64,000 bases of DNA from Ahniella sp. (lineage in GTDB: Bacteria; Pseudomonadota; Gammaproteobacteria; Xanthomonadales; Ahniellaceae), in the NCBI GenBank assembly GCA_016712105.1, contig JADJRU010000049.1:1-64000 (forward strand), written 5' to 3'. The notes under the pieces are model-generated. The model ran no database searches and was not told the DNA's origin. It saw only the letters and a program-made list of their open reading frames with translations. Position 1 is the stretch's first letter; the number at the start of each line of letters is the position of its first letter. Positions 40,146-48,960 of this stretch are shown piece after piece. The translations under genes and the position numbers were made by a program.

Positions 40146-41011
40146 AACAACGACGCTTGCTCGAAGTCGATGTGTTCGGGCTTCATCCCTTGAGCGGGAA
40201 CGGGCTCGCCGTCGTGCTCGACGGAGATGGTCTGGACACCGCCCGCATGCAGGATTTTGCACGTTGGACGAATTTTTCGGAAACGACGTTTGTCCAGAAG
40301 CCAACCCAACCGGGAGCGGACTATCGTCTGCGCATCTTCACGCCGCGCCAGGAACTGCCGTTTGCCGGGCATCCGTCCATCGGCACGGCCTTCGCGATGC
40401 TCTGGTCAGGTCAATTGCCGGCACGACAAAAACAACTTCACCAGGAATGCCTGGCCGGTGTCGTGCCGCTCCGGGCCGTGGGCAATCTGAGCGAGCGCGA
40501 ATACATGGTGCGCGCGCCCGAACCGCGGATCACGCGCCTCGACGGCGGTGAAGCGGAACGCCTGTGTGCGGCGCTCGGCTGCCGGACACGCCCAGTCCAT
40601 CACGTTCGTGTCGGCGCACAGTGGCTGGTGCTGGAACTCGATTCTGCGGCCGAGGTGATGTCACTCAATCCGGACTTCTCGACTCTGTCCGCGCTGTCGA
40701 AAGATGGCGGCGCCACCGGCGTGACCGTATTCGGTGCACATGGCGTGATGTCGCTCGACTGGCTGGAAGTCCGCTCGTTTGCACCCGCCGACGGCATCGA
40801 TGAAGACCCGGTCTGCGGCAGTGGCAACGCCGCCGTGGCGGCGCTGCTGAAGGCACAGTCGCATGAGCCCGGATTCGCGAAGACTTACAGCGCCCGCCAG
40901 GGACGCGCCTGTCACCGCGATGGTCGTGTGCGCGTCGAGATTCACGCTGACGGCGGCATCGAGATCGGCGGTGGTGCGGCGTTGATCAGCGAGGGGATGC
41001 TGCGGGTTTGA
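40142..41011 (+). CDS. PhzF family isomerase
   Basis: 289 residues, translationally coupled to PCuAC. PhzF landmarks: DVFGLHPLSGNGLAVVL, NFSETTFV with the catalytic Glu, IFTPRQELPFAGHPSIGTAF and the C-terminal DEDPVCGSGNAAVAALL. PhzF of phenazine synthesis is a diaminopimelate-epimerase-fold isomerase, but most chromosomal relatives act on unknown small molecules, and no phenazine genes are visible here. Substrate unknown. Confidence 0.9.
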   Translation: MKQRRLLEVDVFGLHPLSGNGLAVVLDGDGLDTARMQDFARWTNFSETTFVQKPTQPGADYRLRIFTPRQELPFAGHPSIGTAFAMLWSGQLPARQKQLHQECLAGVVPLRAVGNLSEREYMVRAPEPRITRLDGGEAERLCAALGCRTRPVHHVRVGAQWLVLELDSAAEVMSLNPDFSTLSALSKDGGATGVTVFGAHGVMSLDWLEVRSFAPADGIDEDPVCGSGNAAVAALLKAQSHEPGFAKTYSARQGRACHRDGRVRVEIHADGGIEIGGGAALISEGMLRV

Positions 41012-41355
41012 ACCCGGGCAGCAAAAAACCCTTCTCCCGTTCACGGGAGAAGGTGGCCGAAGGCCGGATGAGGGCCAGCTTGGCGCGAAGCTTCGGTCGG
41101 AGACGGTGGTTTCAGGACGGATGAACAACAGATTGGCTACTGGAATTTTGGTCGCCAGATTTCCCTCATCTGCCCTTTCGGGCATCTTCTCCCGCACGCG
41201 GGAGAAGAACATATTGCAGATCGACAGCTTTTTTCAGCCTTCGGGCATCTTCTCCCGCACGCGGGAGAAGAACATATTGCAGATCGACAGCCTTTTTCAG
41301 CCTTCGTGCATCTTCTCCCGCAAGCGGGCGAAGAACCAGCAATGGCACTTCCGGC
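41012..41355. repeat. REP-type hairpins and 63-bp tandem repeat
   Basis: A hairpin CTTCTCCCGTTCACGGGAGAAG (41031-41052) follows the PhzF stop. Further on a 63-bp unit starting TTCGGGCATCTTCTCCCGCA is repeated at 41177, 41240 and 41303 (third copy diverged and cut short). Each copy carries the CTTCTCCCG...CGGGAGAAG hairpin. The unit is a multiple of three and lies in open frames on both strands, but no start signal supports translation. It separates the PhzF gene from rtcA, which is convergent. Confidence 0.8.
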
Positions 41356-42405
41356 TCAGGCGCGAGATGAAACTTCCGGGCGGGTTGTGGCGATCTCGTG
41401 CACGCCCTCCGCAAGCTTCCGGCACTCGATCGACGGTCCGCCGAATCGGCCGAGGGTGTCGAGATTGGTCAGGGTATGACTGCTCGGTTCACCGCAGCGA
41501 TATCCGCCCTCCCCGGAAAGCCACAAAGGCAGCAACATCTGGTCCGCGAGATATTCACCGGCTACTGCTGCGCTACTCAAATAGGTGTCGAGTTCAGTAC
41601 ACGCGCGCTCCGCAACCTGCTCCGCGGCTACCCGGCGTTCACCATGGACCGTGACCAGCTCACACACATGTTCGAATTCGGCCCAGACACTCAGGACGTT
41701 GCCCGGACCGGTTTGATGACCGAGGTCCCGATGCCGGACCTGTTCGCGCCGCAAACGAAAGTGGTCCGCGACCGCCGTGATCTCGCGTAAGCCGACATGC
41801 TCGGGCACGGCGGCCAGCAGGGCTTCGGCACCGATCCCTCGCAGCGCACCGCGCTCTGACAATTCGACAGGCTTCAGTTTCGACGGCCGCACCTTGAGCA
41901 CGATCCGTCCGCCGCCAGCCGGAAACAGTCCCTCACGCTCGACCACAAGCTCCACGTCCGCGCCGATCCGCCGCAGTTGCGGCAGGAACACGCGATTAAG
42001 GAAACAACTGCTCGGCGCCATCATGTTGTGTGTGCCACCTTCGACGGTGATCCGGCTCTCGCCGGGTGCCGCCAACAACATCGGCAGCAGAGTCTGGACC
42101 ACCAGCATCGTGCTGCCGGCCGTGCCGATCGCAAAATGGTGGGCACCCGCCACCAGCGTTTTCGGGACAAAACGGAGCTCACTCGATTGCAGTTCGGCGC
42201 CGGTGACGTCGGCAGCGGAGATCTGCGCGGCAGCCTGCACACAAGTCAGATGCTGCCGCATCAGGCCCGGCTTGGCACGATTCGCACGAATGCGACGCAG
42301 CCGGAACGGTCGCCCGGTGATGACCGACAGGCTGAGCGCCGACCGCAGGATCTGCCCGCCGCCTTCGCCGATGCTGCCGTCCAGTTCAATCAATTCCTGT
42401 TCCAT
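41356..42405 (-). CDS. rtcA: RNA 3'-terminal phosphate cyclase
   Basis: 349 residues from ATG 42405. Motifs: DGSIGEGGGQILRSALSLS at the N-terminus, VEGGTHNMMAPSS and the C-terminal SSHTLTN whose His is the adenylated nucleophile. RtcA converts RNA 3'-phosphate to a 2',3'-cyclic phosphate and works with RtcB in RNA repair. Downstream of rtcB by 71 bp, so expected to be the second gene of the RtcR-controlled operon. The C-terminus is a little long (ends EVSSRA). Confidence 0.95.
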   Translation of the reverse strand: MEQELIELDGSIGEGGGQILRSALSLSVITGRPFRLRRIRANRAKPGLMRQHLTCVQAAAQISAADVTGAELQSSELRFVPKTLVAGAHHFAIGTAGSTMLVVQTLLPMLLAAPGESRITVEGGTHNMMAPSSCFLNRVFLPQLRRIGADVELVVEREGLFPAGGGRIVLKVRPSKLKPVELSERGALRGIGAEALLAAVPEHVGLREITAVADHFRLRREQVRHRDLGHQTGPGNVLSVWAEFEHVCELVTVHGERRVAAEQVAERACTELDTYLSSAAVAGEYLADQMLLPLWLSGEGGYRCGEPSSHTLTNLDTLGRFGGPSIECRKLAEGVHEIATTRPEVSSRA

Positions 42406-42476
42406 ACCCTGCTTCCGTTTTCGAGTGTGGGCGGGGCAACCATTCGATCACCACCGCCCATGTTGCTGCTGATTGC

Positions 42477-43697
42477 TCAACCCTTGACGCAGACCACTTG
42501 CCGCAAGGTGTGCATGATTTCCACCAGATCAGACTGGGCGGCCATGACCTGTTCGATCGGCTTGTACGCGGCCGGCGATTCGTCGATCACCGATTCGTCC
42601 TTGCGGCATTCCACATGCTTGGTCGCTTCCTGATGAGCGGCCAGCGTGATCATCTGCTTGGCGCGAGTCCGGCTCATCACCCGACCGGCGCCATGCGAAC
42701 ACGAACACAAGGCTTCGGCATTACCGAGTCCGCGCACGATGAAACTCTTGGCCCCCATCGAACCCGGAATGATGCCGAGTTGGCCCTTCTGCGCGCTCAC
42801 GGCACCCTTGCGGGTCACGAACAGGCTCTCGCCATAGTGCGTTTCCTTCTGCACGTAGTTGTGGTGACAGTTCACCGCCTCTTCGGTCAGCTGGAACTTC
42901 TTGCCGATCGCCGGACCGAGTACAGCCAAGGTGTTCTTCATCATGATCGCGCGGTTTTCCCGAGCGAATCGCTGCGCCCAATCGACCGCGAACACGTAGT
43001 CGTTGAAATGAGGCGATCCCTCCTGAAAGTAGGCCAGGTCACGATGTGGCAGGTTGGCGATGTGGTTGCGCATGTCGGCCTGGGCCAGTTCGATGAAGTG
43101 GGTGCCGATGGCATTGCCAACACCGCGCGAACCCGAGTGCAACATCACCCAGACCTGATCGGTTTCATCGAGGCACAACTCGACAAAATGGTTGCCCGTA
43201 CCGAGTGTCCCCAGATGGTTCAGGTTGTTCGTGTTCTTCAGGCGCGGGTGCAAGGCACACAGTCGCTTGAAGTCCTCGTGCAATCCGGACCAGGCTTGCT
43301 CCGCAGTTTTCGGTGGATCATTCCAGGCGCCCTTGTCGCGACCACCGCGAGTGGTGGTGCGTCCATGAGGCACGGCCTTTTCGATGGCCGACCGGACGCC
43401 GGCCAGGTTGTCGGGCAAGTCGGACGCGGTCAACGACGTTCGCGCCGCGATCATGCCGCAACCGATATCCACGCCCACCGCGGCCGGGATGATCGCATTG
43501 CGGGTCGGCACGACCGAACCCACGGTGGCACCAATGCCCACGTGCACGTCCGGCATCGCCGCCACATGCGGCCACACCACCGGCAATCGCGACAACTGCT
43601 GCAACTGGCGGATCGCCTCGTCTTCCACGGGTACACCGCGTGTCCACATCTTCACCGGGACACCGCCGTGTTCCTTCATTTCCTGATACGAACTCAT
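42477..43697 (-). CDS. rtcB: RNA-splicing ligase RtcB
   Basis: 406 residues from ATG 43697, with GGAGAACGTC directly upstream; longer in-frame starts are unsupported. Signature residues: DVHVGIGATVGSVV and VDIGCGMIAART (metal Cys), GTGNHFVELC, HSGSRGVGNAIGT, CHHNYVQKETH and CSHGAGRVMSRTRA near the C-terminus, with the guanylylated His in the last. RtcB ligates 3'-phosphate and 5'-hydroxyl RNA ends. Confidence 0.97.
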   Translation of the reverse strand: MSSYQEMKEHGGVPVKMWTRGVPVEDEAIRQLQQLSRLPVVWPHVAAMPDVHVGIGATVGSVVPTRNAIIPAAVGVDIGCGMIAARTSLTASDLPDNLAGVRSAIEKAVPHGRTTTRGGRDKGAWNDPPKTAEQAWSGLHEDFKRLCALHPRLKNTNNLNHLGTLGTGNHFVELCLDETDQVWVMLHSGSRGVGNAIGTHFIELAQADMRNHIANLPHRDLAYFQEGSPHFNDYVFAVDWAQRFARENRAIMMKNTLAVLGPAIGKKFQLTEEAVNCHHNYVQKETHYGESLFVTRKGAVSAQKGQLGIIPGSMGAKSFIVRGLGNAEALCSCSHGAGRVMSRTRAKQMITLAAHQEATKHVECRKDESVIDESPAAYKPIEQVMAAQSDLVEIMHTLRQVVCVKG

Positions 43698-43745
43698 GAC
43701 GTTCTCCAAAACTCTGGGATGGAATAGTGATTCATTCATGCCCGA

Positions 43746-43766
43746 TCGATGGCCCTCTGCCATCGA
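43746..43766 (-). promoter_or_regulatory. perfect hairpin in the rtcB leader
   Basis: TCGATGGC and GCCATCGA form an 8-bp perfect stem around a 5-base loop, within the roughly 185-nt leader between the predicted sigma-54 start and rtcB. Nearby GGTTCGGTCCG resembles a tRNA T-loop. No terminator T-tract follows, so an attenuation role is not obvious. Confidence 0.4.
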
Positions 43767-43891
43767 CCCGTCCACGCCGCACGCCTATCCCGGGCGTGGT
43801 GGAGGTCATCGCCGGGGTGAATTGCTGAACGGACCGAACCACTGAGTGATCGATCCGGGGGCGCGGCTTGCCGCAACCACGGGGTAGCTAT

Positions 43892-43907
43892 ATCAAGTCC
43901 CGTGCCA
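43892..43907 (-). promoter_or_regulatory. sigma-54-type promoter for rtcBA
   Basis: On the minus strand TGGCACGGGACTTGAT matches TGGCACG-N4-TTGC closely; only the last -12 base differs (TTGA). It lies between divergent rtcB and rtcR and fits RtcR, a sigma-54 activator. The leader would be about 185 nt. Confidence 0.7.
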
Positions 43908-44015
43908 ACGGCTCAGTTTTATTACATGTCATTGATATACAGATGTTTTTTGCGGATACGAAGAAAACGACGCTCGTTCAGGGACTCCGTCACTGAGATA
44001 TGCTTGGATCGTCTT

Positions 44016-44031
44016 TTATCCAAATGGATAA
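44016..44031. promoter_or_regulatory. palindrome at the rtcR start
   Basis: TTATCC-AAAT-GGATAA is a perfect inverted repeat ending 3 bp before the rtcR ATG. Could be an operator for autoregulation or part of the rtcR promoter; a chance palindrome is possible. Confidence 0.3.
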
Positions 44032-44034
44032 TGC

Positions 44035-45633
44035 ATGAAGCGCAAAGTGGCGATCGGGTTCCTCGGCACTCAACTCGATATGGGCTCAGGCCCGGGGCGT
44101 TGGGAGAAGTGGCGACCCACGGTTTGCCTGGGCCAACAAGAGGAGTTCAGCGCCGACCGCATCGACCTGCTGGTCGACAGCCGACGATTCAAGGGGCTCA
44201 CCAGGACCGTGGTGGACGACCTGCGCCAGACCAGCCCAGCGACCCAGGTGGTCATCCACGACACCTATCTGGCGGACCCCTGGGACTTCGAGTGTGTGTA
44301 CTCAGCCCTGTTCGACTTTGCCAGGAGTTACTCGTTCGATACCGAACAGGAGGACTACTTCATCCACATTTCGACAGGCACCCATGTCGCCCAGATCTGC
44401 TGGTTCCTGCTTGCCGAATCAAGATTTGTCCCGGCCAAACTGCTGCAGACCTCACCGCCACCCAAACAAAGGCGCGATACCACTGGCAGCGTGTCGGTGA
44501 TCGATCTCGATCTGGCGCGTTACGACCAGATCGCGCAGCGATTCTCCAACGCCGCACAGGCCACAGCCGAATTCCTCAAGAGCGGCATCAATACCCAGAG
44601 CGCCGCCTTCAACCGGATGATCGAGCAAATCGAACGTGTGGCCATGCGCTCACGCGCGCCGATGCTGCTGATGGGGCCGACAGGCGCCGGCAAGAGCCAA
44701 CTGGCGCGGAACATCTTCGAACTGAAGAAACAACGACAGGACCTAAAGGGCCGTTTTGTCGAAGTGAACTGCGCGACGCTGCGCGGCGACGGTGCCGGAA
44801 GCGCCTTGTTCGGGCACGTGCGCGGCGCCTTTACCGGCGCCCAGAACGATCGTGTCGGCCTGCTGAAAAGCGCTGACGGCGGCATGCTGTTCCTCGATGA
44901 AATCGGTGAACTCGGCCTCGACGAACAAGCCATGCTGCTGCGCGCGATCGAAGACAAACGTTTCCCGCCGCTGGGTGGTGATCGCGAGACACAGAGCGAC
45001 TTCCAGCTGATCGCCGGCACGAATCGGGACCTCTCCGAAGCCTCGCGTGACGGGCGGTTCCGTGACGATCTTTTCGCAAGACTGAACCTGTGGACGTTCC
45101 ACTTGCCGGGTCTGAAAGAACGCGCCGAGGACATCGAGCCCAACCTCGACTTCGAACTCGATCGTCACGCACGCATCAACCACGAGCGCGTCCGATTCAA
45201 CCTCGAAGCTCGCAGCCGCTTTCTCCGATTCGCGACCAGCGCCGAAGCACTCTGGCCCGGCAACTTTCGAGATCTCGGCGCATCGATCACCCGGATGGCG
45301 ACACTGTCCGATTCCGGCCGGATCACGGTCGATGTCGTCGATGAAGAAATTGCCCGGTTGCGGCGTGCCTGGGGTGATGGCTCAAGGCCTTCGATGGGCA
45401 ACGAAGTGGACCTGGCCAAACTGCTGGGCGCCGAGGCCGAAACACTCGACCGCTTCGATGCCGTCCAACTGACGGAAGTCGTGCGCGTCTGCCGGCAAAG
45501 CCGAACACTGAGCGAGGCCGGACGCATCCTGTTCCAGGCCAGCCGGGAGATCAAACGATCGAGCAACGACGCTGACCGTTTGCGCAAATATCTGGCTCGC
45601 TTCGGTTTGAGCTTCGAGCGGATTGGCGCGTGA
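44035..45633 (+). CDS. rtcR: sigma-54-dependent transcriptional activator RtcR
   Basis: 532 residues. An N-terminal CARF-type sensory domain (about 1-180, starting KRKVAIGFLGTQLDMG) is followed by an AAA+ domain: Walker A GPTGAGKSQ, GAFTGA loop, Walker B LFLDEIGELG, and an arginine-finger region GRFRDDLFARLN. A C-terminal helix-turn-helix region follows. RtcR activates rtcBA with sigma-54 in response to ligands from damaged or cleaved RNA ends; the divergent promoter above is its expected target. Length matches the family. Confidence 0.95.
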   Translation: MKRKVAIGFLGTQLDMGSGPGRWEKWRPTVCLGQQEEFSADRIDLLVDSRRFKGLTRTVVDDLRQTSPATQVVIHDTYLADPWDFECVYSALFDFARSYSFDTEQEDYFIHISTGTHVAQICWFLLAESRFVPAKLLQTSPPPKQRRDTTGSVSVIDLDLARYDQIAQRFSNAAQATAEFLKSGINTQSAAFNRMIEQIERVAMRSRAPMLLMGPTGAGKSQLARNIFELKKQRQDLKGRFVEVNCATLRGDGAGSALFGHVRGAFTGAQNDRVGLLKSADGGMLFLDEIGELGLDEQAMLLRAIEDKRFPPLGGDRETQSDFQLIAGTNRDLSEASRDGRFRDDLFARLNLWTFHLPGLKERAEDIEPNLDFELDRHARINHERVRFNLEARSRFLRFATSAEALWPGNFRDLGASITRMATLSDSGRITVDVVDEEIARLRRAWGDGSRPSMGNEVDLAKLLGAEAETLDRFDAVQLTEVVRVCRQSRTLSEAGRILFQASREIKRSSNDADRLRKYLARFGLSFERIGA

Positions 45634-46671
45634 TCAGTCGATCGGTGCAGGGAATCCATGTTCCCCCAACCAATGTTTCGAATACAGGGTGTCGGCATAC
45701 CGATCACCTTCGTCGCACAACAAGGTGACGATCGATCCACCGATTCCGGCGGACTGCATTCTGCCGGCGAGCCGCAGGCAGGCTACCCAGTTACATCCCG
45801 AGGACCCACCCCAGCGACGATGCAGAATTCGCTGGAGTGCGTGAATGGCGCCAACGGAATCGATGTCGTCGACTTCTTCGACCCGATCCACCACATCAAA
45901 GAGGAAACCCGGTTCTACACTGGGGCGCGCGATCCCTTCAATGATGCTCGGGCTTGTTTGCCGGGCCTGGCGGTCGCCGGTATGGAAGCCTTCGGCGAAT
46001 GCCCCGCCGGTCGGCTCGGCGACACACAATCGCGTATCCAGCCGCCGATAACGGAGATAACGACCAATCGTTGCCGACGTGCCGCCGGTGCCGGCGCCAC
46101 AGACGATCCATGTCGGCACCGGATCGGGCTCCAGCGCCATCTGCTTGAGAATGGACTCGGCGATGTTGTTGTTGCCGCGCCAGTCGGTGGCTCGCTCGGC
46201 AAGCCCGAACTGATCGAGGTAACAGGCTTGCTTGCGAGCCGCCCATGCCGCAGCGAATGCCGCGGTGTCCTCGCCCGCCGGCAGCAACACGCACTCACCA
46301 CCCAGTTGCCGGATCGCGGCGATCTTCGCGCAGGCCGTGGTTTCCGGCATGACCGCCACAAATCTCAGGCCAAGAAGTCGCGCAAACCAGGCCTCGGAGA
46401 TGGCGGTACTGCCGGACGATGCATCCACCACCGACTGCCCTTCATGCAGGCGCCCGTTGCACAGGGCGTACAGAAACAGCGAGCGGGCCAGGCGATGTTT
46501 GAGGCTCCCGGTCGGGTGCGCTGCTTCGTCTTTCAGATAAAAGCGGATCCCCGGGAAATTCGGCAGATCGAGCCTCAACAGATGCGTGTCCGCGGAACGC
46601 GACGCCTCCTGTTCGAGGGCAGCCAAGGACGCATGCAGCCAGGTACGTGATGGGTCGGGAGAATCGTTCAT
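45634..46671 (-). CDS. PLP-dependent cysteine synthase/desulfhydrase-like enzyme
   Basis: 345 residues from ATG 46671. Fold type II PLP enzyme: YLKDEAAHPTGSLKHRLARS carries the Schiff-base Lys, SSGSTAISEAW is the phosphate/substrate loop, and AGTGGTSATIGRY binds the PLP phosphate. The order and the C-terminal half resemble cysteine desulfhydrase Cds1-like and cysteine-synthase-like proteins, which degrade or make cysteine. It sits alone, convergent with rtcR. Exact reaction uncertain. Confidence 0.8.
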   Translation of the reverse strand: MNDSPDPSRTWLHASLAALEQEASRSADTHLLRLDLPNFPGIRFYLKDEAAHPTGSLKHRLARSLFLYALCNGRLHEGQSVVDASSGSTAISEAWFARLLGLRFVAVMPETTACAKIAAIRQLGGECVLLPAGEDTAAFAAAWAARKQACYLDQFGLAERATDWRGNNNIAESILKQMALEPDPVPTWIVCGAGTGGTSATIGRYLRYRRLDTRLCVAEPTGGAFAEGFHTGDRQARQTSPSIIEGIARPSVEPGFLFDVVDRVEEVDDIDSVGAIHALQRILHRRWGGSSGCNWVACLRLAGRMQSAGIGGSIVTLLCDEGDRYADTLYSKHWLGEHGFPAPID

Positions 46672-46716
46672 GGCGGGGATCTTGGCGCCCGACCATCGCC
46701 ATCGTGTTGATCTGGA

Positions 46717-47103
46717 TCAGTTTTCGGAAACGCCCTTGGTCCCGCCGGAAGGCAGTGGACGCCGCCACAACCACAGGCCGACTGCCGTCATGAACACACA
46801 GGCCACCACCACCATCCACCATTTCGGCGCGGTGGCCGCAATCACGAAGGCGCACAGCACCATACTCAGCCACGCTGCCCGTTTGGCACGCAGGCTGACG
46901 GCTCCTTCGCGCTGCCAGTCGATGATCATCGGACCAAACACACGATGAGCCCGCAACCAGGCATGCAGGCGGGGTGAGCCGCGAGCCGCCGCAAACGCCG
47001 CCAACAACACGAAGGGCGTCGTCGGCAATCCGGGCAGCAAGATCCCGATCACCCCGATGATCAGCGACGTCACGGCCAGAAGGATCCAGAACCAGCGCAT
47101 CAT
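46717..47103 (-). CDS. DUF454 (YbaN) family inner-membrane protein
   Basis: 128 residues. The N-terminus LLAVTSLIIGVIGILLPGLP and TTPFVLLAAFAAARGSPRLH are diagnostic of YbaN. Three to four hydrophobic segments (about 3-40, 80-110) place it in the inner membrane. It lies 45 bp upstream of the PLP enzyme gene and the same strand, so possibly cotranscribed. Function of the family is unknown. Confidence 0.88.
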   Translation of the reverse strand: MMRWFWILLAVTSLIIGVIGILLPGLPTTPFVLLAAFAAARGSPRLHAWLRAHRVFGPMIIDWQREGAVSLRAKRAAWLSMVLCAFVIAATAPKWWMVVVACVFMTAVGLWLWRRPLPSGGTKGVSEN

Positions 47104-47320
47104 GAGTTTGGCCTCGCCAACCGGCGCAGCATGACAGGATCATCGAACGCTAGATCGGCCAGGCTCATGACCGCAGATTATCAGGCCACCATCCGAAGAC
47201 CGCCGCGGAACTTCCGGACGAAACCGAGGTCCCCGGACTGGCAGGCCACAAAGACGCAGCCCGCCAGTGGCCATGGCTACGTCCGCGCAAGTGCCTGATT
47301 CGCCATGATCCGCCGGCAGA

Positions 47321-47350
47321 TTGCCGGCATTCATGCAAGGCAGCTAGTAT
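47321..47350 (+). promoter_or_regulatory. possible sigma-70 promoter of the FKBP gene
   Basis: TTGCCG, 18-base spacer, TAGTAT, about 60 bp before the FKBP start. Plausible spacing but a weak match. Confidence 0.4.
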
Positions 47351-47412
47351 ATGCGGCTGTTTGCCAGCCCGCTCCCGGGCGGCAATTGTTCAATTTTCAT
47401 TGGAGAGTGTTG

Positions 47413-48090
47413 ATGAACTTCGGATTGCGCGCTGCCGTTTTGGCGGCCATGCTGGTGGGCGGTGCCAATGCCCAGGACACGACGTCCGAGAAAGGCAAGT
47501 TGAGTTATGCCATCGGCTATGAAATCGGCAACGATTTCGTCGAGAAGAAAATGGACATCGACCTGAACACGGTCATCCGCGCCATCCAGGACGGTCACGC
47601 CAAGAAAGCCCCGGCCGTGGCCCAGGAACAAATGGCCGAAGCGCTCGACAAGATGAAAGAGCGTTTGTACAACGAAGCCAAGGCCAAGTACGACGCCCTG
47701 GCTCGTGACAACAAGGCCGCCAGCGACAAGTTCATGGCCGACAACAAGGTCAAGAAGGGCATCGTCGCCCTGCCGTCGGGGATCCAGTACCGGATCATCG
47801 AGGAAGGCACCGGCAAGCGCCCGCTGAAGACCAGCGAAGTCACCGTGCATTACCGCGGTTCGCTGTCGACCGGTCTGGAATTCGACAGCTCGTTCGCACG
47901 TGGCACGCCGGCCAAGTTCAAGGTCGACCAGGTGCTGAAGGGCTGGCAGGAAGTCATGCCGCTGATGAAGGTGGGCGATCACTGGCAGATCTTCCTGCCG
48001 GCCGACCAAGCCTACGGCATGCGCGGTAATGGCCCGATCGGTCCGAACCAGGCGCTGGTGTTCGAAATCAAGTTGATCGACGTCAAGTAA
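47413..48090 (+). CDS. FKBP-type peptidyl-prolyl isomerase, exported (Mip/FkpA-like)
   Basis: 225 residues from ATG 47413, with GGAGAGTG upstream; an in-frame start at 47305 would put 36 odd residues before the signal peptide (ends GGANA). A helical dimerisation domain (about 20-115) precedes the FKBP domain: VTVHYRGSLSTGLEFDSSFA, GWQEVMPLMKVGDHWQIFLP and the C-terminal VFEIKLIDVK. Folds proline bonds in periplasmic or surface proteins. Terminator follows directly, so monocistronic. Confidence 0.92.
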   Translation: MNFGLRAAVLAAMLVGGANAQDTTSEKGKLSYAIGYEIGNDFVEKKMDIDLNTVIRAIQDGHAKKAPAVAQEQMAEALDKMKERLYNEAKAKYDALARDNKAASDKFMADNKVKKGIVALPSGIQYRIIEEGTGKRPLKTSEVTVHYRGSLSTGLEFDSSFARGTPAKFKVDQVLKGWQEVMPLMKVGDHWQIFLPADQAYGMRGNGPIGPNQALVFEIKLIDVK

Positions 48091-48110
48091 TCGTTGATTC
48101 TTGATACCGA

Positions 48111-48142
48111 GACCGATGCGGGCAGCTGCATCGGTCTTTTTT
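48111..48142 (+). terminator. rho-independent terminator after the FKBP gene
   Basis: GACCGATGC and GCATCGGTC pair perfectly (9 bp) around an 8-base loop and are followed by TTTTTT. Confidence 0.9.
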
Positions 48143-48161
48143 GTTTCTGCCCAGGGATTCC

Positions 48162-48365
48162 ATGAGCCTGCTTTGGTCAAGCCAGCCGCAACCCATCATC
48201 ACGCCGTGTATCGGTGTGTGTGTGCTCGACGAGCGTAATGTCTGCGAGGGCTGCCTGCGGCTGTCGGATGAGATTGCACGTTGGAGCATCATGTCGGATG
48301 CCGAACGCACACACATCATGAACACCGTGCTGCCCCAACGCGAGGCGCAGCGCCATGAACTTTGA
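48162..48365 (+). CDS. DUF1289 small zinc-binding-type protein
   Basis: 67 residues from ATG 48162. Motif TPCIGVCVLDERNVCEGC holds four Cys in the C-x3-C-x7-C-x2-C order usual for DUF1289, followed by the conserved ARW and SDAERTHIM segments. It overlaps the NUDIX gene start by 11 bases. Function unknown. Confidence 0.85.
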   Translation: MSLLWSSQPQPIITPCIGVCVLDERNVCEGCLRLSDEIARWSIMSDAERTHIMNTVLPQREAQRHEL

Positions 48366-48960
48366 CCGGATCCGCAGGGCGCTGCATACCCTCGACGATC
48401 CGCCGTCGGGCACGGCATGGAACCGGGCCGATCTGGCCGACTTGCTTGCCGACGAATCCGAACTCGTGCCGGCCGCGGTACTGGTCCCCATCATCGATCG
48501 GGACGGTGTGCTGACGGTGCTGCTGACCGAGCGCGACGAAAACCTCGCCAATCACGGCGGCCAGGTCAGTTTTCCGGGTGGTCGGGTCGATGCGCGTGAC
48601 GCATCCACACTCGCCGCCGCGCTGCGTGAGCTGGAAGAAGAAGTGGGCATCGGCAGTGAGTTCGTCGAGCCGCTCGGGTTTCTCGACGTCTACGACACGA
48701 TCACGCGATTCCGCGTCACGCCCGTCGTGGCGCGACTCAAACCCGGATTCCAGGTGATCCCGCAGGCCGGCGAAGTGGCCGATGTCTTCGAAGCGCCACT
48801 CTCGTTGTTTCTCGATCCGGCGGCACTGAACCTGCGCGAAATCGAGTTTCGTGGCCGTATGCGCCACATCCATGAATTCGATGTCGAAGGCCGCCGCGTC
48901 TGGGGCGCCACCGCCTCGATGCTGCTCAACTTCAAGAAACGATTGGACCTCTGGTCATGA
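48355..48960 (+). CDS. CoA pyrophosphatase, NUDIX (NudL-type)
   Basis: 201 residues. LLTERDENLANHGGQVSFPG is the UPF0035 motif of CoA-hydrolysing NUDIX enzymes and AAALRELEEEVGI completes the NUDIX box (GX5EX7REUXEEXGU). It hydrolyses CoA to 4'-phosphopantetheine and 3',5'-ADP. Overlaps DUF1289 upstream and the sulfurtransferase start downstream (ATGA), a three-gene coupled operon. Confidence 0.92.
   Translation: MNFDRIRRALHTLDDPPSGTAWNRADLADLLADESELVPAAVLVPIIDRDGVLTVLLTERDENLANHGGQVSFPGGRVDARDASTLAAALRELEEEVGIGSEFVEPLGFLDVYDTITRFRVTPVVARLKPGFQVIPQAGEVADVFEAPLSLFLDPAALNLREIEFRGRMRHIHEFDVEGRRVWGATASMLLNFKKRLDLWS

Noticed and set aside
41177..41335. CRISPR-like array
   Set aside because: The 63-bp units are contiguous repeats with no unique spacers; three copies only.
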